From Gelatoporia subvermispora B (taxonomy: Eukaryota; Basidiomycota; Agaricomycetes; Polyporales; Gelatoporiaceae): DNA of 64,000 bases. The translations under genes and the position numbers were made by a program. The notes below the pieces were generated by a model. It had not been told where the DNA came from and searched no databases. It was given only the letters and a program-made list of their open reading frames with translations. Position 1 is the first letter of the stretch; each line of letters opens with the position of its first letter. This document shows, piece by piece, positions 21,872 through 32,586 of this stretch. The stretch spans positions 186,001-250,000 of the forward strand of contig KB445799.1 in the NCBI GenBank assembly GCA_000320605.2. Direction: 5' to 3'.

Positions 21872-23159
21872 ATGACGGACGAGCAAGAAGCAGCTGAGGT
21901 CGAGTCGCTGCTCCGAGTGTACGTGCCACAACGCCACAGTACCTCCTTCCGTGGCTTCCCGCTCACACACCTCCTTTCACTTCTCCAGACGCTCACGCAC
22001 ACGCCGTGTAAAGCGTAGCTCTTCGCAAACGCGGTCGCCTTCGCGCCACAGACCAGAGCATCCGCAGCAGCCGAGGTCGCGCCACTCGCGGAGGCCGCAC
22101 CGACTCAGCATAGGAGACGTCATCCTCGGCCGACTTCCTTCACCTCCTCCCAGCCGCAACCGTCGCCGCCGGCGCGGAGAGCATGACAACCTCGCCGCGC
22201 AGCTGCCGCCCGAGATTGCGTGGGTGCTCGCGCTCGAGACCGCGTATGCGAACGCGCGGGCAGAGGACGCGGAGCAGCAGCAGCGACAGCAACGGCGCCA
22301 ACGACGCCAGCAGCACCAGCCACATGAACCTCAACTACACCAGGCGGAGGTGATTGAGGTGCTCGACGACGAGCCGGGCCTGCCGCGCGCTCAGGACGCG
22401 CCGGTGGAGGAGCCGCTGTACGAGCCGCTGGTGCTCCCAAACCCTGTCCGGCGAGAACACTTCCCATGGTTCATCACAGAGGCTCGGCATTACTTCACCG
22501 AGTATCTTGGACTGCAGGGAGATGAACTGACTGCTGCCCTCCGGGAGTTCGAGGAGACGGGGGAGTTCTGGCGGTTCCCGCCAGAGGGGTCGCATGCCCA
22601 AGATGAAGCGCATGCGGAGAGCTCGACACAGCGTGCTGAGGATGTGGCGCGCGACGCGATAGATCGCGAGGCCTCTGGTCCTGTCGTATCAGGCTCTACG
22701 AGGCACGACCGGAAGGGCAAGAGCAAGGCGGAGGAAGGCGAAACCCGTGCTGGACTGTCCAGTCGGTACCCCTTACGGAATCGAAGCCACACAGGCGAGC
22801 ACGTGGGCCCTCAAGCTTCTGGATCCTCGTGCTCGGGCAAACGAAAACATGAAGACAGTGATGACGAGCACCCCGCTCGTATGCCTACTAGATCTCCCCG
22901 CCCTCCCCGACGGCGCCGCCTGCTACCAGAAGTCAAAGTTGAGGACGAGAAGCCAATCAAGTCAGAGGATATCTCGTCTCTTCGTGCTTCCCCACGACCT
23001 CTTGTCTCTACACAAGACACGAGCACAATGTCAGCATCATCGTACACTGGTGGGCGCTCGAATAGCCACGCTTTGCCAGGCGCGACCGGTGACAGTTCGG
23101 AGGCGGAGACAAGGGCGGGCTCACGACGGAGCCCACGCAAGCTGAGGCAAGTGCGCTAA
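21872..23159 (+). CDS. Hypothetical basic, Arg/Ser- and Gln-rich protein
   Basis: Not recognised. Two exons, 21872-21918 (MTDEQEAAEVESLLRV) and 21989-23159, with a GTACGT donor and CTCCAG acceptor, sum to 405 codons plus stop; exon 2 alone has no ATG at its start, so the small first exon decides the start. The sequence has an Arg/Ser-rich N-terminus (residues ~17-50), a Glu/Gln/Arg-rich probable coiled coil (~105-125), a folded-looking patch at ~165-215 (RREHFPWFITEARHYFTEYL followed by GLQGDELTAALREFEETGEF), and a disordered Ser/Pro/Arg tail with possible nuclear signals (PRPPRRRRLLPE). This suggests a nuclear protein; that is inference. The conserved patch is the part to use for a family search. 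Confidence 0.7.
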
Positions 23160-23566
23160 GGCAAAATTATTTCGCTTGGCTCGATTACTCTGTCTGGGAC
23201 TCTGTTCCTTGTTGTACGATACTCTGTATTCCTGTGCTTTGTATTCTTCAGGTTGTGTTACCAGTGTGGTTTGTAATTTCAAAGTGCTGCGAAGCTTGCT
23301 CGTAATTTTCCCGTCACATTGCGCGACCCCTACGGCTACGAAATTCACACTTGCACTCATCCTGTAGGTGTGAAACTGTGGCAGTAATGCCTGAATTTCG
23401 AGGCGCTGTGGCCTTGCTTGGTGTGGCTGAAATCAACCATCTTGATTTTGTTGATTCATCACAAGATTTCTCTTCTTGCCCTGCAGAGCTTTGTTCATTC
23501 GGTTGGTTTACTTGTATCGGACATTAAAGTCACCGTGCTCACATTAACGGGCAGGTATACGTACAA
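23160..23566. other. Gap before family copy 4
   Basis: T-rich 3' flank of the previous gene, then the upstream region of copy 4. The TACGAGCTCGTA palindrome found at copies 1 and 3 is not present. Confidence 0.5.
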
Positions 23567-23929
23567 ATGCTTCACTACTACGGCTTCGTGGTCGACCCAT
23601 GGGCAATGCTGCGACGCGGCGTCGAGAGAGGATTGGGGCAAGATATACCTTCCAAGAGTCGCCATTCGATTATCAGCCGGGCGTGCTGGGACCTTCTAGA
23701 GGAAGCTGGTATGGAGATGTGGTGCGATGTTGTCAGTATTCTGGCGAAAGATGGGCAACAATATTGGTGCATTGCCCTTGCGTCAAATCGACAAGACGAG
23801 TTATGTTATGACCACCGTTGCATGCCTCCGCAGGTACTTGTGGATAAGGTGAAGCTGATCTTGCAGAAACCGGACAACGTCAAGCCTATGTGGTGGAGGA
23901 GCAAGTTCCAAGTAACTAGCGGGTGGTAG
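23567..23929 (+). CDS. Unrecognised ~120-residue protein, family copy 4
   Basis: Fourth member of the family at 8.3-10.2 kb, 13 kb away and on the opposite strand. Single exon, 120 residues: MLHYYGFVVDPWAMLRRGVE, RGLGQDIPSKSRHSI, DLLEEAGMEMWCDVVSILA, KDGQQYWCIALASNRQDEL, DHRCMPPQVLVDKVKLILQK, PDNVKPMWWRSKFQVTSGW. It keeps the family core but has Cys where copies 2 and 3 have Asp in THRDMPP, and a slightly longer C-terminus. No signal peptide or membrane segment. A possible acceptor (GGCAG) lies just before the ATG. Its intact frame despite dispersal argues that the family is under selection. Function unknown. Confidence 0.78.
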   Translation: MLHYYGFVVDPWAMLRRGVERGLGQDIPSKSRHSIISRACWDLLEEAGMEMWCDVVSILAKDGQQYWCIALASNRQDELCYDHRCMPPQVLVDKVKLILQKPDNVKPMWWRSKFQVTSGW

Positions 23930-25210
23930 AAAGTGAATTGAGTAGTAGCTTCTCTGGATGCCATACAGGCATCCGTCCTACCTTATTGACTCCTGAGATT
24001 TTTCGCTGACTTCATTTAGTGCATTCAATGTGCTATCGCGCGGGAGCATACATCAGTCTACTGGGCAGCATACGGCGTGCTACACTCCACTGTAGGTTCA
24101 GGCCGGAGGGCAACTGCTCAAGGTGGCTGGCTGTTTGCATGAGCTTGTAGTTCGAAAAATCCTTCGACTTGATGCATGGTCGAGGAGTGCCGCTCAAGCG
24201 CATCGCCGGTTTCCACCTCGCACCTCTGCTCTAATTAGAGCGCAAGTCACAATCTTCCTCCATCAGCTCTGCTATCTTCAGCTGCATCGCTGAACGGCAA
24301 AAACATATAACTGATTGGAAGGTCTGAATTGTCGCTGGAGAATGGTAGAATGGAGATTCGGCACCATGGACCACACGAATGCCGATTGTGAGATATTGTA
24401 GCTGCGCTGGCACACTACACAACATGTCAATATCGAGTCTTTGAAGACAAAGATGCGACCATCACAGTTGTGAGTACAGTACCCCGATTAAAATTCTCAG
24501 AACCGAACGACGCACGTTCCCCGGGGCGCGATTAACCCCATGGAGCCTAAACATATCATAACTGGGACACATCTCATCTGACTTGCGTAAAGTCATTCCA
24601 ACAGGCTTTGACTCAGCCTTATAGGCGCGTTCTACGATGATTGAGGATTTCTCGTACCTCCACGCGGCTTCCTGGGCATACATACATGTGGTGCGTGTGC
24701 TGCGACTAAGCTCCGAGTGTGTCGCCATATTGTTTCCAATCCACGTGTGGCTGGAATATGAATTTTATGGTAGCTCAGGATCGATTATCCCTTGCTTTTG
24801 CGTCCGGGAGATACATCTGGGTCAAAACATTCAGAATTTGCGCGGCTCTGGACTATGCTGAAAGGAAACACAGCCTAAAAGGCTAAAAGAGTGTTCCAGA
24901 ATGACGCTGTCACAGCGAGAAGATATCCCACAAGTTATAATACACGAAACAGAAAAGTGCATGCTTGTGTCTGAGAAGATGCGTGCTTGGTTTGCTGACT
25001 GCACCATAATGCATTCGAATTCTCGTCATCCGTCATCGAAGTCGATAATTTGTTACTACGAGTGGCGCAGTGACCGGCCCGGTGCCGCTACCGTAGCTAC
25101 CGTGTACTAGTTACGTCTTATCGAGAAGAGTCGTAGAGCGCCATCGAGGCTTCGGCGACACGATTCACCGGTACAAGCCCAAAGGTGTCCCTTTTGCTAG
25201 ATCTCAAGCC
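23930..25210. other. Gap, nothing recognised
   Basis: Short frames only (for example 24901-25110). No conserved block, tRNA or repeat noticed. The right end is the presumed promoter of the UCH gene. Confidence 0.45.
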
Positions 25211-26844
25211 ATGATGAATGATACAGATGGCCCTCATGACTTAGTCGGCGGACCCTTTGCTGTTGTAGAGTCCGACCCAGGTTTGTAGCTACTCTCATCG
25301 GTCGTCCAAGACTCTATGCTCAGAATATACTGTGCAGGTGTTTTCACGACCCTCTTACAGAATTTCGGAGCTTATGGTCTCGAGTTGACCGAGGTCTACG
25401 ATATTGAACCCTGGGCGGTGGACCATCTCCATCCTCTCGGGCTTATCTTCTGTTATATCTCATCTGACGACACGAGTCCACCTGAGCAGACCGACGAAAT
25501 ATTCGATGATCCAGACGCGCGCCCCGTGTGGTTCGCGAACCAGCTAAGCAGCGACGCATGTGCATCACTCGCATTGCTCAATGTTCTCCTAAATTGCCCG
25601 GGTGTGGCGCTCGGATCAAACCTGGAAGAATTCCGCACGGACACTGAGGAGATGTCATCTGTGGTAAGCACTCCTGCAAACAAAACATCACGCATGATGC
25701 GCCGATGTGGGCAGTAGGAGTGATATAGTGACGCCTCCGACAGATGAAGGGTTTGGCCGTGACGAATGCCCACTTCATCCGCGAGGCCCACAACTCCCTC
25801 GCAAGGTGAGCCATGCACCGCCTTTCTAACATATCCCCGCTCTGATATCTTGAAACAGACCGGCAGATATCCGCGGCGCCCTGCACGCGCTCGCAAAGTC
25901 CACCCTCGAGAGTTCTAAAAAGCGCTCATCTAAACCCCCTCCGCAGAAGAAGCGCAAACTTTCCACACCACGCAAGCGCAAGGCTGAGAATGCGACTGCC
26001 CCGGGGACCGCGGAGGACACACCGGACACGTACCACTTCATTGGGTACGTCCCTGCGCACGGGCACGTCTGGGAACTCGACGGACTGCGGGCGCGAGGAC
26101 CGCTCGATGTCGGCGCTCTCCCAACGCCCGCATCTGATTCTGGTTCTCGCCATGCTGCGCCGGACGACTGGATGTCGGTCGTGCGTCCCGCGCTACGCAT
26201 GAAGATGGCACGGGTCCTGGAGGGTGACAGCGCGGATATCCGGTACAACCTCCTCGCTCTCGTGCGGGCGCCGTACACGGCAGCTAGCGACGCGCTCGAG
26301 ATGCGCAAGCGCGAGCGGGCTGCGCTAGAGCGACGCCTCACGGAGACCTTCCCGGCTGGTTGGGCGGACAAAGTCGATGGACAGCTGCTGGAAGCGGCAG
26401 ATGTGGCTTTTGCGACGACTCTCAGGAATAAGGACTATGGGCGAGTGTTTGGTGCAGACTTTGCGGGAACGAAGATGAAACGCGATATTGAGATATTAGA
26501 TATGCCTGCGCGACGCCTGCCGGAGGCATGGGAGGAATCCGTGCGGGGGGCAATGACGGACAAGGTCGCAGTGGAGGATGAAATTGCGAAGTCTGTGGCT
26601 GCACATGTGAGTTCTCTGAGCGGTCGTGACGCTATCCCGGTTGCAAACGCTAAGCTATATCCGGTTATAGACAGAGCATTTGCAACGGACGTGGGACTAC
26701 GAACCTTTCATTAAGCAATTTGTAACTTGCATGCACAAGGAGGGACTATTGGACAAGGTCCTCGATGGAAAGTCGGGTGCAGAGAATGGACAGAAGAGGA
26801 CGAGTGATACCAGACGGAAAGCTACCAACAAGAAAGACACTTGA
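25211..26844 (+). CDS. UCH2: Ubiquitin C-terminal hydrolase, UCH37/BAP1 type (peptidase C12)
   Basis: Cysteine deubiquitinase; UCH37/fission-yeast Uch2 acts at the 26S proteasome. Five exons (25211-25280, 25338-25663, 25744-25805, 25859-26606, 26671-26844) sum to 459 codons plus stop. Start MMNDTDGPHDLVGGPFAVVE leads into SDPGVFTTLLQNFGAYGLEL. The active-site segment is PVWFANQLSSDACASLALLN with the catalytic Cys in SDAC and the oxyanion Gln in FANQL. The catalytic His lies in TYHFIGYVPAHGHVWELDGL and the Asp in ELDGL. MKGLAVTNAHFIREAHNSLA is also typical. A basic KKRSSKPPPQKKRKL insert (~200) is a likely nuclear signal. The C-terminal UCH37-like domain ends TWDYEPFIKQFVTCMHKEGL and a Lys-rich tail. 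Intact triad; probably active. Confidence 0.93.
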
Positions 26845-27205
26845 GCGAGGTTTAATGACGATTCCCTCGTGCACCGGCAACGTCCCAAGCAGTCATCCTG
26901 TATGCGGGCAAAGATTACAAGTAATGCATCGAAACGGGCAATGTCAGTGGATGTACAATACAGTGAACGAAACACTAGTGCGTTGAACAGATTGTGAATG
27001 CAGCAATGAGAGTTACTTATGAGAATATGCAAAAAATAACAGCGAGGGGTAGGTAGTAAGCAGTGATAAGAAGGAATCGGACTAGACTTGTGTGGATGCG
27101 AGGCAATAAGTGAATGCATGAGACGCGGTGAGATCGAGACGATAGTAGTAGTAGCCGTTGAAGCGAAGGGTTTCACGCGCGGACCAGCACATATCTTGCA
27201 GGAAC
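26845..27205. other. Gap between convergent genes
   Basis: 3' regions of the UCH gene and the Cys-rich gene. Open sequence on the minus strand continues through here but is downstream of the latter's spliced stop. Confidence 0.5.
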
Positions 27206-27986
27206 CTAGTCTTGATCCAATATGTGATACGGCAACCCATAGCAATCGTAGCAGGTCGTTAGATCGCTGTCGGACTGCGATTAGCACCCTACGAGTATAG
27301 AGCACAGCATTAGATTTCTCGCACCTCTGGGGATTCTCAAAGCAGCAGTTCTTGCAGATAACGCGCCCACAGCCTGGGAGAACACCATCCTTCCGTCTCT
27401 TCGTCGTGGATATGTCCATGTCCTCTCCTCCATCGTCTTGCTCTTCATGGTCCTCGTCATCATCTCGTGTCTTACGTCTACGGCCACGCGGAGTCGTGTC
27501 GCTAGCATGCGTAGTGTTGGTGTGGAGCGCAAGCGCAACGCATCGCGGTGAAGGAAGTGGTGTGGCAGGCGGCGTAGGGGAGAAGGTCAGTGCAGGCGTT
27601 GGTGGGATACTTGGGACACAGCCGGTGCATGTTCGTGAGCACACATTACATGTAGGAGACTTGCATCTACGTGAAAACACGAACGAATGGAGAGAGGATG
27701 TTAGTACCGACACGCACACGACCGACCACCTGCCGTGTGGCTGAGTGCGGCAATGAAGAACGAAGTCATACCTTGCGCAGTAAGCAAGACTTCCAGGTCG
27801 TACATGAAATGAGCGATGACATGACGAGCAGACGGAGTTCACAGCGGAGAGAACACGTGTTTCATTCAAAACAATGGATAGTTGAGGTCGTGAGGGATTG
27901 TCGAGTGAACAATGCGAGTCGCACATGGCTAGCCTGCGCTTCTTGTGCACTGGTCTCCGGTCGTTTTCTCGAGACGTAGAAAACAT
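27206..27986 (-). CDS. Cys-rich putative zinc-binding protein
   Basis: Three exons on the minus strand (27772-27986, 27325-27666, 27206-27266) sum to 205 codons plus stop. Splicing out the first intron joins VNSVCSSCHRSFHVRPGSLA to YCARCKSPTCNVCSRTCTGC, and the second joins GCGRVICKNCCFENPQ to SDLTTCYDCYG. The result is paired CxxC/CxxCxxC knuckles at both ends (about residues 55-90 and 170-195), separated by a Pro/Thr-rich and acidic linker with HEEQDDGGEDMDI. This layout suggests two cross-brace zinc sites, like fungal RING/FYVE-like proteins; I cannot name the family. The start at 27986 (MFSTSRENDRRPVHKKRRLA) is the best of several in-frame ATGs; 27926 is an alternative. A 459-codon unspliced frame covers the locus but breaks the Cys pattern. 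The KKRR run suggests nuclear location. Confidence 0.72.
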
Positions 27987-28162
27987 GACAGATAAAGAAG
28001 AAGTAGGACAAGCAATAAGTGAGCCCGCCGGTAGAGAGCAAGTTAGAAAAAAGGACTCGAAGGTATGACACAGCACGCCCGAAGCAAACGAAGAGGAGCA
28101 CGACCCCGAGACAAGGAGCTAAGTGCGGCACTGCATTAGACGCGTCAAAAGTAAAAGAAGAA

Positions 28163-28234
28163 TACACCGAACGGGAATCGAACCCGTGCCGCTTGCTTGG
28201 AAGGCAAGCATGATAACCACTTCACCATCGGTGT
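28163..28234 (-). tRNA. tRNA-Gly (anticodon TCC)
   Basis: Read on the minus strand, a 72-base cloverleaf: acceptor arms ACACCGA and TCGGTGT (7 bp), D-arm with AAGTGGTTATCAT, anticodon stem CTTGC/GCAAG with loop CTTCCAA (anticodon TCC), T-arm ACGGGTTCGATTCCCGT (GGTTCGATTCC box B), discriminator A. No intron. CCA is not encoded, as expected in a eukaryote. Confidence 0.95.
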
Positions 28235-29227
28235 ATGTCGAAAGGTAACGGTTTCTTTACAGATCCCGTCTATGCGAATGAGCTTGTCCAATAACATCTC
28301 GCCGCAGTGGGAATCAGTCACCAGCAGTGCCAGCACTAGTGCGTCACTGCTTCAGGAACATCGTGTACCGCCATCTTCTATAGTAATTGCGTACCGGTCA
28401 CGGGACTTCCTTATCGAGGAAATTCACTAAAAATGGAAGGCGGAAGCTGGGGTCAGATTCAGAAGTCTTGCGATGTGACGCGCACACTAAGCAACTGCAG
28501 CTGCGACCCATCCTCAATCCCTGCCGCCTCGGACTTTTTCATGCCGCAGTTCGTGCCGGAGGCACGGGAACCTGCTAGTCTCATATCACAGGACACCTTT
28601 TACGGGTTAGCAGGTGAATGCTGTGTTACTGTTGAAGCTGTAAGTGAAGGCGTTGAAACTCACTCTATCAGGCAAATTGGCGACAATTTCGTGAGCACGC
28701 TGCACCGGCCTTTAGTAGTTCAGTGCTCGGCGGCGGTCGTCCGATATGCATAAGCATAAGCACCCCAATGGTCGCCTTTTCATTTGTTCGAAGTCTCAGG
28801 AACTCTTAGCTGAACTCCTCTTGTTCCTTTCACATCACATCAGTTCGACAATTTCATCTCTCATGGTGTTTCACGTTGTGATTAGTGAGCTACTATAGTC
28901 ATAGTCTCGAACATAATTTGTTGGCTACTGAGTCTGGCTCTCTTTTCATCAGTTGGCCCAGTGTACCAAATGTAATCTGTAGCTGTAAATTGCTCAAACA
29001 GTGACCTCCAGACTCGCGATCCTACTGCGCTACGCCCACTGTCCACAGACTGCGATATTGCAGATTCTGTGGCTCTCTATGCATCAGCAGACAGTCCACT
29101 TGATCACCGCCCGCGGCACCATCCCCGGAACCCAATCGGAGTTTGTTGCTTCAAATGACTTATAAATCTCTTTACTGACTTCTCATGGAGAGACCAGATT
29201 TCGCTTACACTCACGTTCGCAACAACA
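28235..29227. other. Gap between tRNA and first monooxygenase
   Basis: A 106-codon frame at 28433-28753 has no recognisable content. The right end is the promoter of the monooxygenase gene with a TATA element. Confidence 0.5.
29161..29168 (+). promoter_or_regulatory. TATA box of FAD monooxygenase A
   Basis: TATAAATC, 67 bases before the ATG at 29228; position and sequence fit a core promoter. Confidence 0.55.
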
Positions 29228-31027
29228 ATGGCCAGACACATGACTAGAGTCGCAATCATGTAAGAAGCTCTTCCCATGCTTACAAAACTAGTGCTGACTC
29301 TGTTCATAGAGGCGGTGGAATAGGCGGTCTTATGCTTGCTGTTGCGCTGCATAGGCTCTCAGCCCCAGTCGAGGTGGACGTTTACGAGTCCACCGCACAG
29401 TTCACGGAACTTGGTGCGGGTATCGGGATGTCCAATCGCGTTTGGGAGATCATGGAGTGGCTTGACCTCGCAGACGACCTGAGACCTCTTGCGCGTAGCT
29501 TCGGTATGTGATATCCAACATGAATATATACACGGTGATTCAACCACGACTTTCAGGGGAGCCTATCCACCACCGCAAGGCAGACCAGGCTGAGGGTATT
29601 GACCTTTCCACGATGTTACACAGAGGTAACCCTTCAACGGAGTTGATATGTCACCTGTGTTGATCAACAAGCAGGTGTTATCTCATTCCATCGAGTCGAC
29701 TTGCAGAGCGCCCTCTGCAAGAACCTCCCGTCTTCTGTTCGTGTACACTTCTCGAAGAGGCTATCATCCTACATTCAGTCGGACACGGACGGTATAGAAA
29801 TACACTTCCAAGATGATAGCATCGCCAACTGCGATGTACTGGTCGGATGTGATGGCATCCGGTCCACTGTACGTTCGATCATGCTGAACGCCCTCGCCGC
29901 TGATATGGAGAAAGCCGGCCAACACGTCGAGGCAGCTGCGGCTCTATCAGGAGTGAAACCACAGTGGACAGGAACGGTGTTTTACCGTTCCTTGATTCCT
30001 CGCGACGCGTTTGTTCGCGAGTTTCCTAATCACAGGGCGCTCTCAGAAAACATGATAGTTAGTATTGCTTCTAGATGCATTTGTTCAGCAGAGCTCATCT
30101 TCAAGCGCAGTACATCGGCAAAGGAAAGGTGCGCATAGATTATTATATCCTGGACGCAGAGCCCGTTCACCACGAACGCAGCATTTTATAGGCTATACGA
30201 TTGGAACCGGAGATGACCTCAAAGTGAGCGTTGGAGGTGTGGTTGGGAACCCAGATCTAGAAGGCTCGGATTATAACGGTCCCTGGGTTGCCCCGGGCAG
30301 CAAGGACGAAGTCATGCGACACTTCGCTCATTTTGAGCCCGAAGTGCGAGCGCTAGCCTCAGTATGTCCATCATACCGTGACTCGGACGCATGCTGATGC
30401 ATTCGCAAGTACATGGATGAACCTTTACGATGGGCCCTGCACGTGATCCCACCGTTACCTACTCATGTACACGATAAGGTCGCCCTTCTTGGGGATGCGG
30501 TGAGTCGTTGGGTTGTATAAGATACCTCAACCCTACAATGATTCTCATATGATAATTTGAGGCACATGCTATGGTACCTTACCAAGGCGCTGGGGCTGGA
30601 CAGGCGATTGAGGTAAATCACTGGTCTCCGCACACATCACAGCGCGGCTTATATCTATCATGCATCATAGGATGCTTACATCCTAGCTTCTGTGCTTGCA
30701 CACCCTGGAATTACCATGAAGACACTGCCCGTGGCCTTGCAGGTCTACAACGAGATTCGTAGGCCGTTCGTGCAGGAAGTGCAGCGGAAGAGCCGCGAAT
30801 CTGGCCTGTTACTGCAATTCAACACTGCTGACTTCTCGAAATTTACGGCCGAAGAAAGCGCTTTGGGCGCTATAGACGCGAGTGCTGTCGACACAGTTGG
30901 GAGACGTCAGGAGGAGCTTACAGCGTGGTTTGACGATACTTCACTCCAAGCCGATGTGGAAAGGGCTAAGGAGCTCCTGAATGAGCGACTGGGAGCACAC
31001 GGAAAGGTTTCATGGAATGAATTGTAG
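29228..31027 (+). CDS. FAD-dependent monooxygenase A (salicylate hydroxylase-like)
   Basis: Group A flavoprotein monooxygenase of the aromatic-ring hydroxylase type; the substrate is not readable from sequence. Exon 1 (29228-29259) gives MARHMTRVAI and joins to IGGGIGGLMLAVAL, the GxGxxG Rossmann motif, followed by VDVYESTAQFTELGAGIGMS. The second FAD motif is NCDVLVGCDGIRSTVRS (about 29830-29875; the DG motif). The third is the GDA that joins across an intron to AHAMVPYQGAGAGQAIE (about 30560-30615), then DAYILASVLAHPGITMKTLP and a helical C-terminus ending VSWNEL. At least seven short exons; the border near 30070-30180 is uncertain. No membrane segment or signal peptide. A TATA box lies 67 bases upstream. 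Paralogous to the gene at 32587 and to two relics. Confidence 0.87.
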
Positions 31028-31329
31028 CCAGTGAACCCAGGGCACGTAGAGCTTGACTGCTATATATCATCATTAAGCACTGCTTGATGAAGATATCTTT
31101 TTTCAATGGTTTTAACATATAATTCGATCGAAGTTCAGTAGAATGTTATATGTCATGATCGCGCCAGTACTCCCTGCCTGACGCGATCCACGGTCCCATG
31201 TTTGACATGCTTCTCTTATGAAACGTCCTCCCCTTCCACACCTTGTATACGGGCCTCGGTGACGGCACGTGTACTGACGGAAATACTGTTCTATATATCG
31301 TTGACACGAGCCATGATCCTCTTAGAGGT

Positions 31330-31591
31330 TGAGGGATTGGATGCGTATGTTTGCCGCAACAATAAACCGAACTTCGTTCACATTCCAAACACTACCTGGC
31401 GCGCTGCAAGTATGCGATGGAAATACGTCAGCCATTCTGTCAAGAGACTCAGAAGCTCAGTCGGGAACCTGGTACTAAGTTCAGCCGAACTTGGGAAAAT
31501 CAAGAGATTCGCCGCCGAAGATAGCAAGGCTAGTACAGTAGACTTGACGCTCATTGAACGCTTTCGAGGAAGCAGCCAGGGGCTATCAATA
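31330..31591 (+). pseudogene. Relic of a FAD monooxygenase 3' end
   Basis: The frame reading LDAYVCR, IPNTTWRAASMRWKYVSHSV, KRLRSSVGNLVLSSAELGKI, KRFAAEDSKASTVDLTLIER aligns, with gaps, to the C-terminal exon of monooxygenases A and B (DAYxLA, HPxIT, VQRxSRES, LxxYTxEDSxAGxI). Everything before that exon is missing. It lies between A and B in the same orientation, so it is probably the remains of a third tandem copy. Confidence 0.6.
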
Positions 31592-32530
31592 TGAGTAGAT
31601 ACCAGTGCTCTCATACCTGATGCCAAAAGAGCGGAAGTGCTGATGGAGGAGTGCCTGCGATAAGCTCAGAAGGGTTTGCTTGGTCTCACGAAACTCAGGT
31701 AGCAGGGTGCTCGGTTCATTGTAACTTGTGAAATCATATCAGTTTGATCTCGCCGAGTAACGATACGCTGCTGCATAGTATTATCTGAAGTAGAGGGCCG
31801 ATTTTGTCGCCTAGACGTATTTGCATGGGATACATCAGCGGGCGAGCAAGGTTGTCCTAACCTCGGTTATGTACCATTGACTTCAGAGTCGTCTGCATAG
31901 ACAAGACTTCGTAAGAGAAGGTTCTAAGCCTCTGACCAGACGCTATATTCGCCGTTTATCGAGACTAAGCCGTATCTGGCAGACCTTGAGCCACTGTCGT
32001 ACCGAGACCCCGACCCTCATCCATCTTCGAAGCATACTTGAGTAATCCGCAGTATGCGCAGTGTCGTACGGGTGCTGTTTGCTTCAATGTAGTAGATTGC
32101 TTGCTCAGGCGCTTGAGCGAGAACCGTCGAAATGCAAATGAGACGCTATAACCAGGCGCCGCCATCATCCAGATGCTGAAGTTCGTCTAAAGTATCTTCA
32201 TAAAGAGAGATCGTCGGTATCGGCCCATCGGACCAGCTTAACTCTGGTTCACACACTTGTCATGTAGACATGAGTCATGTCTCGCATATCTTCTGCCTCA
32301 AGTCCTGCATGCTGATTCATTTTGTCACTCTGGCTGCTCTGGATGGGGATGATTCTGATTAATACTGCTTCGCGAAGGCCGATATGACCCCATTGACCGC
32401 GACTGCTGATGGACAACCAGGCGCAGGACATGACATGTGCCATTTGTTGTCTGGACGCGGTTCCATTTCTCAGGATCGTGCCGAATGCTGCGGGCCGACT
32501 CACGGGACGGCGTGGTCAGCTTTCCGTTGG
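31592..32530. other. Gap between monooxygenase relic and copy B
   Basis: No recognisable coding content on either strand; possibly further decayed remnants of the same duplication. (31028-31329, before the relic, is likewise empty.). Confidence 0.45.
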
Positions 32531-32538
32531 TATAAAAA
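32531..32538 (+). promoter_or_regulatory. TATA box of FAD monooxygenase B
   Basis: TATAAAAA, 56 bases before the ATG at 32587; a strong core-promoter match. Confidence 0.6.
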
Positions 32539-32586
32539 CAACTTCCAGTACTGCACTTTCGATCAGAGTTCCGATCGACCATCAAC

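Noticed and set aside
26697..28076. A 459-codon open frame on the minus strand
   Set aside because: Long only because the introns stay in frame; splicing at good GT-AG sites gives a 205-residue protein with ordered Cys motifs.
31146..31626. Minus-strand frames opposite the monooxygenase relic
   Set aside because: Antisense shadows; the plus strand aligns with the paralogous C-terminal exon.
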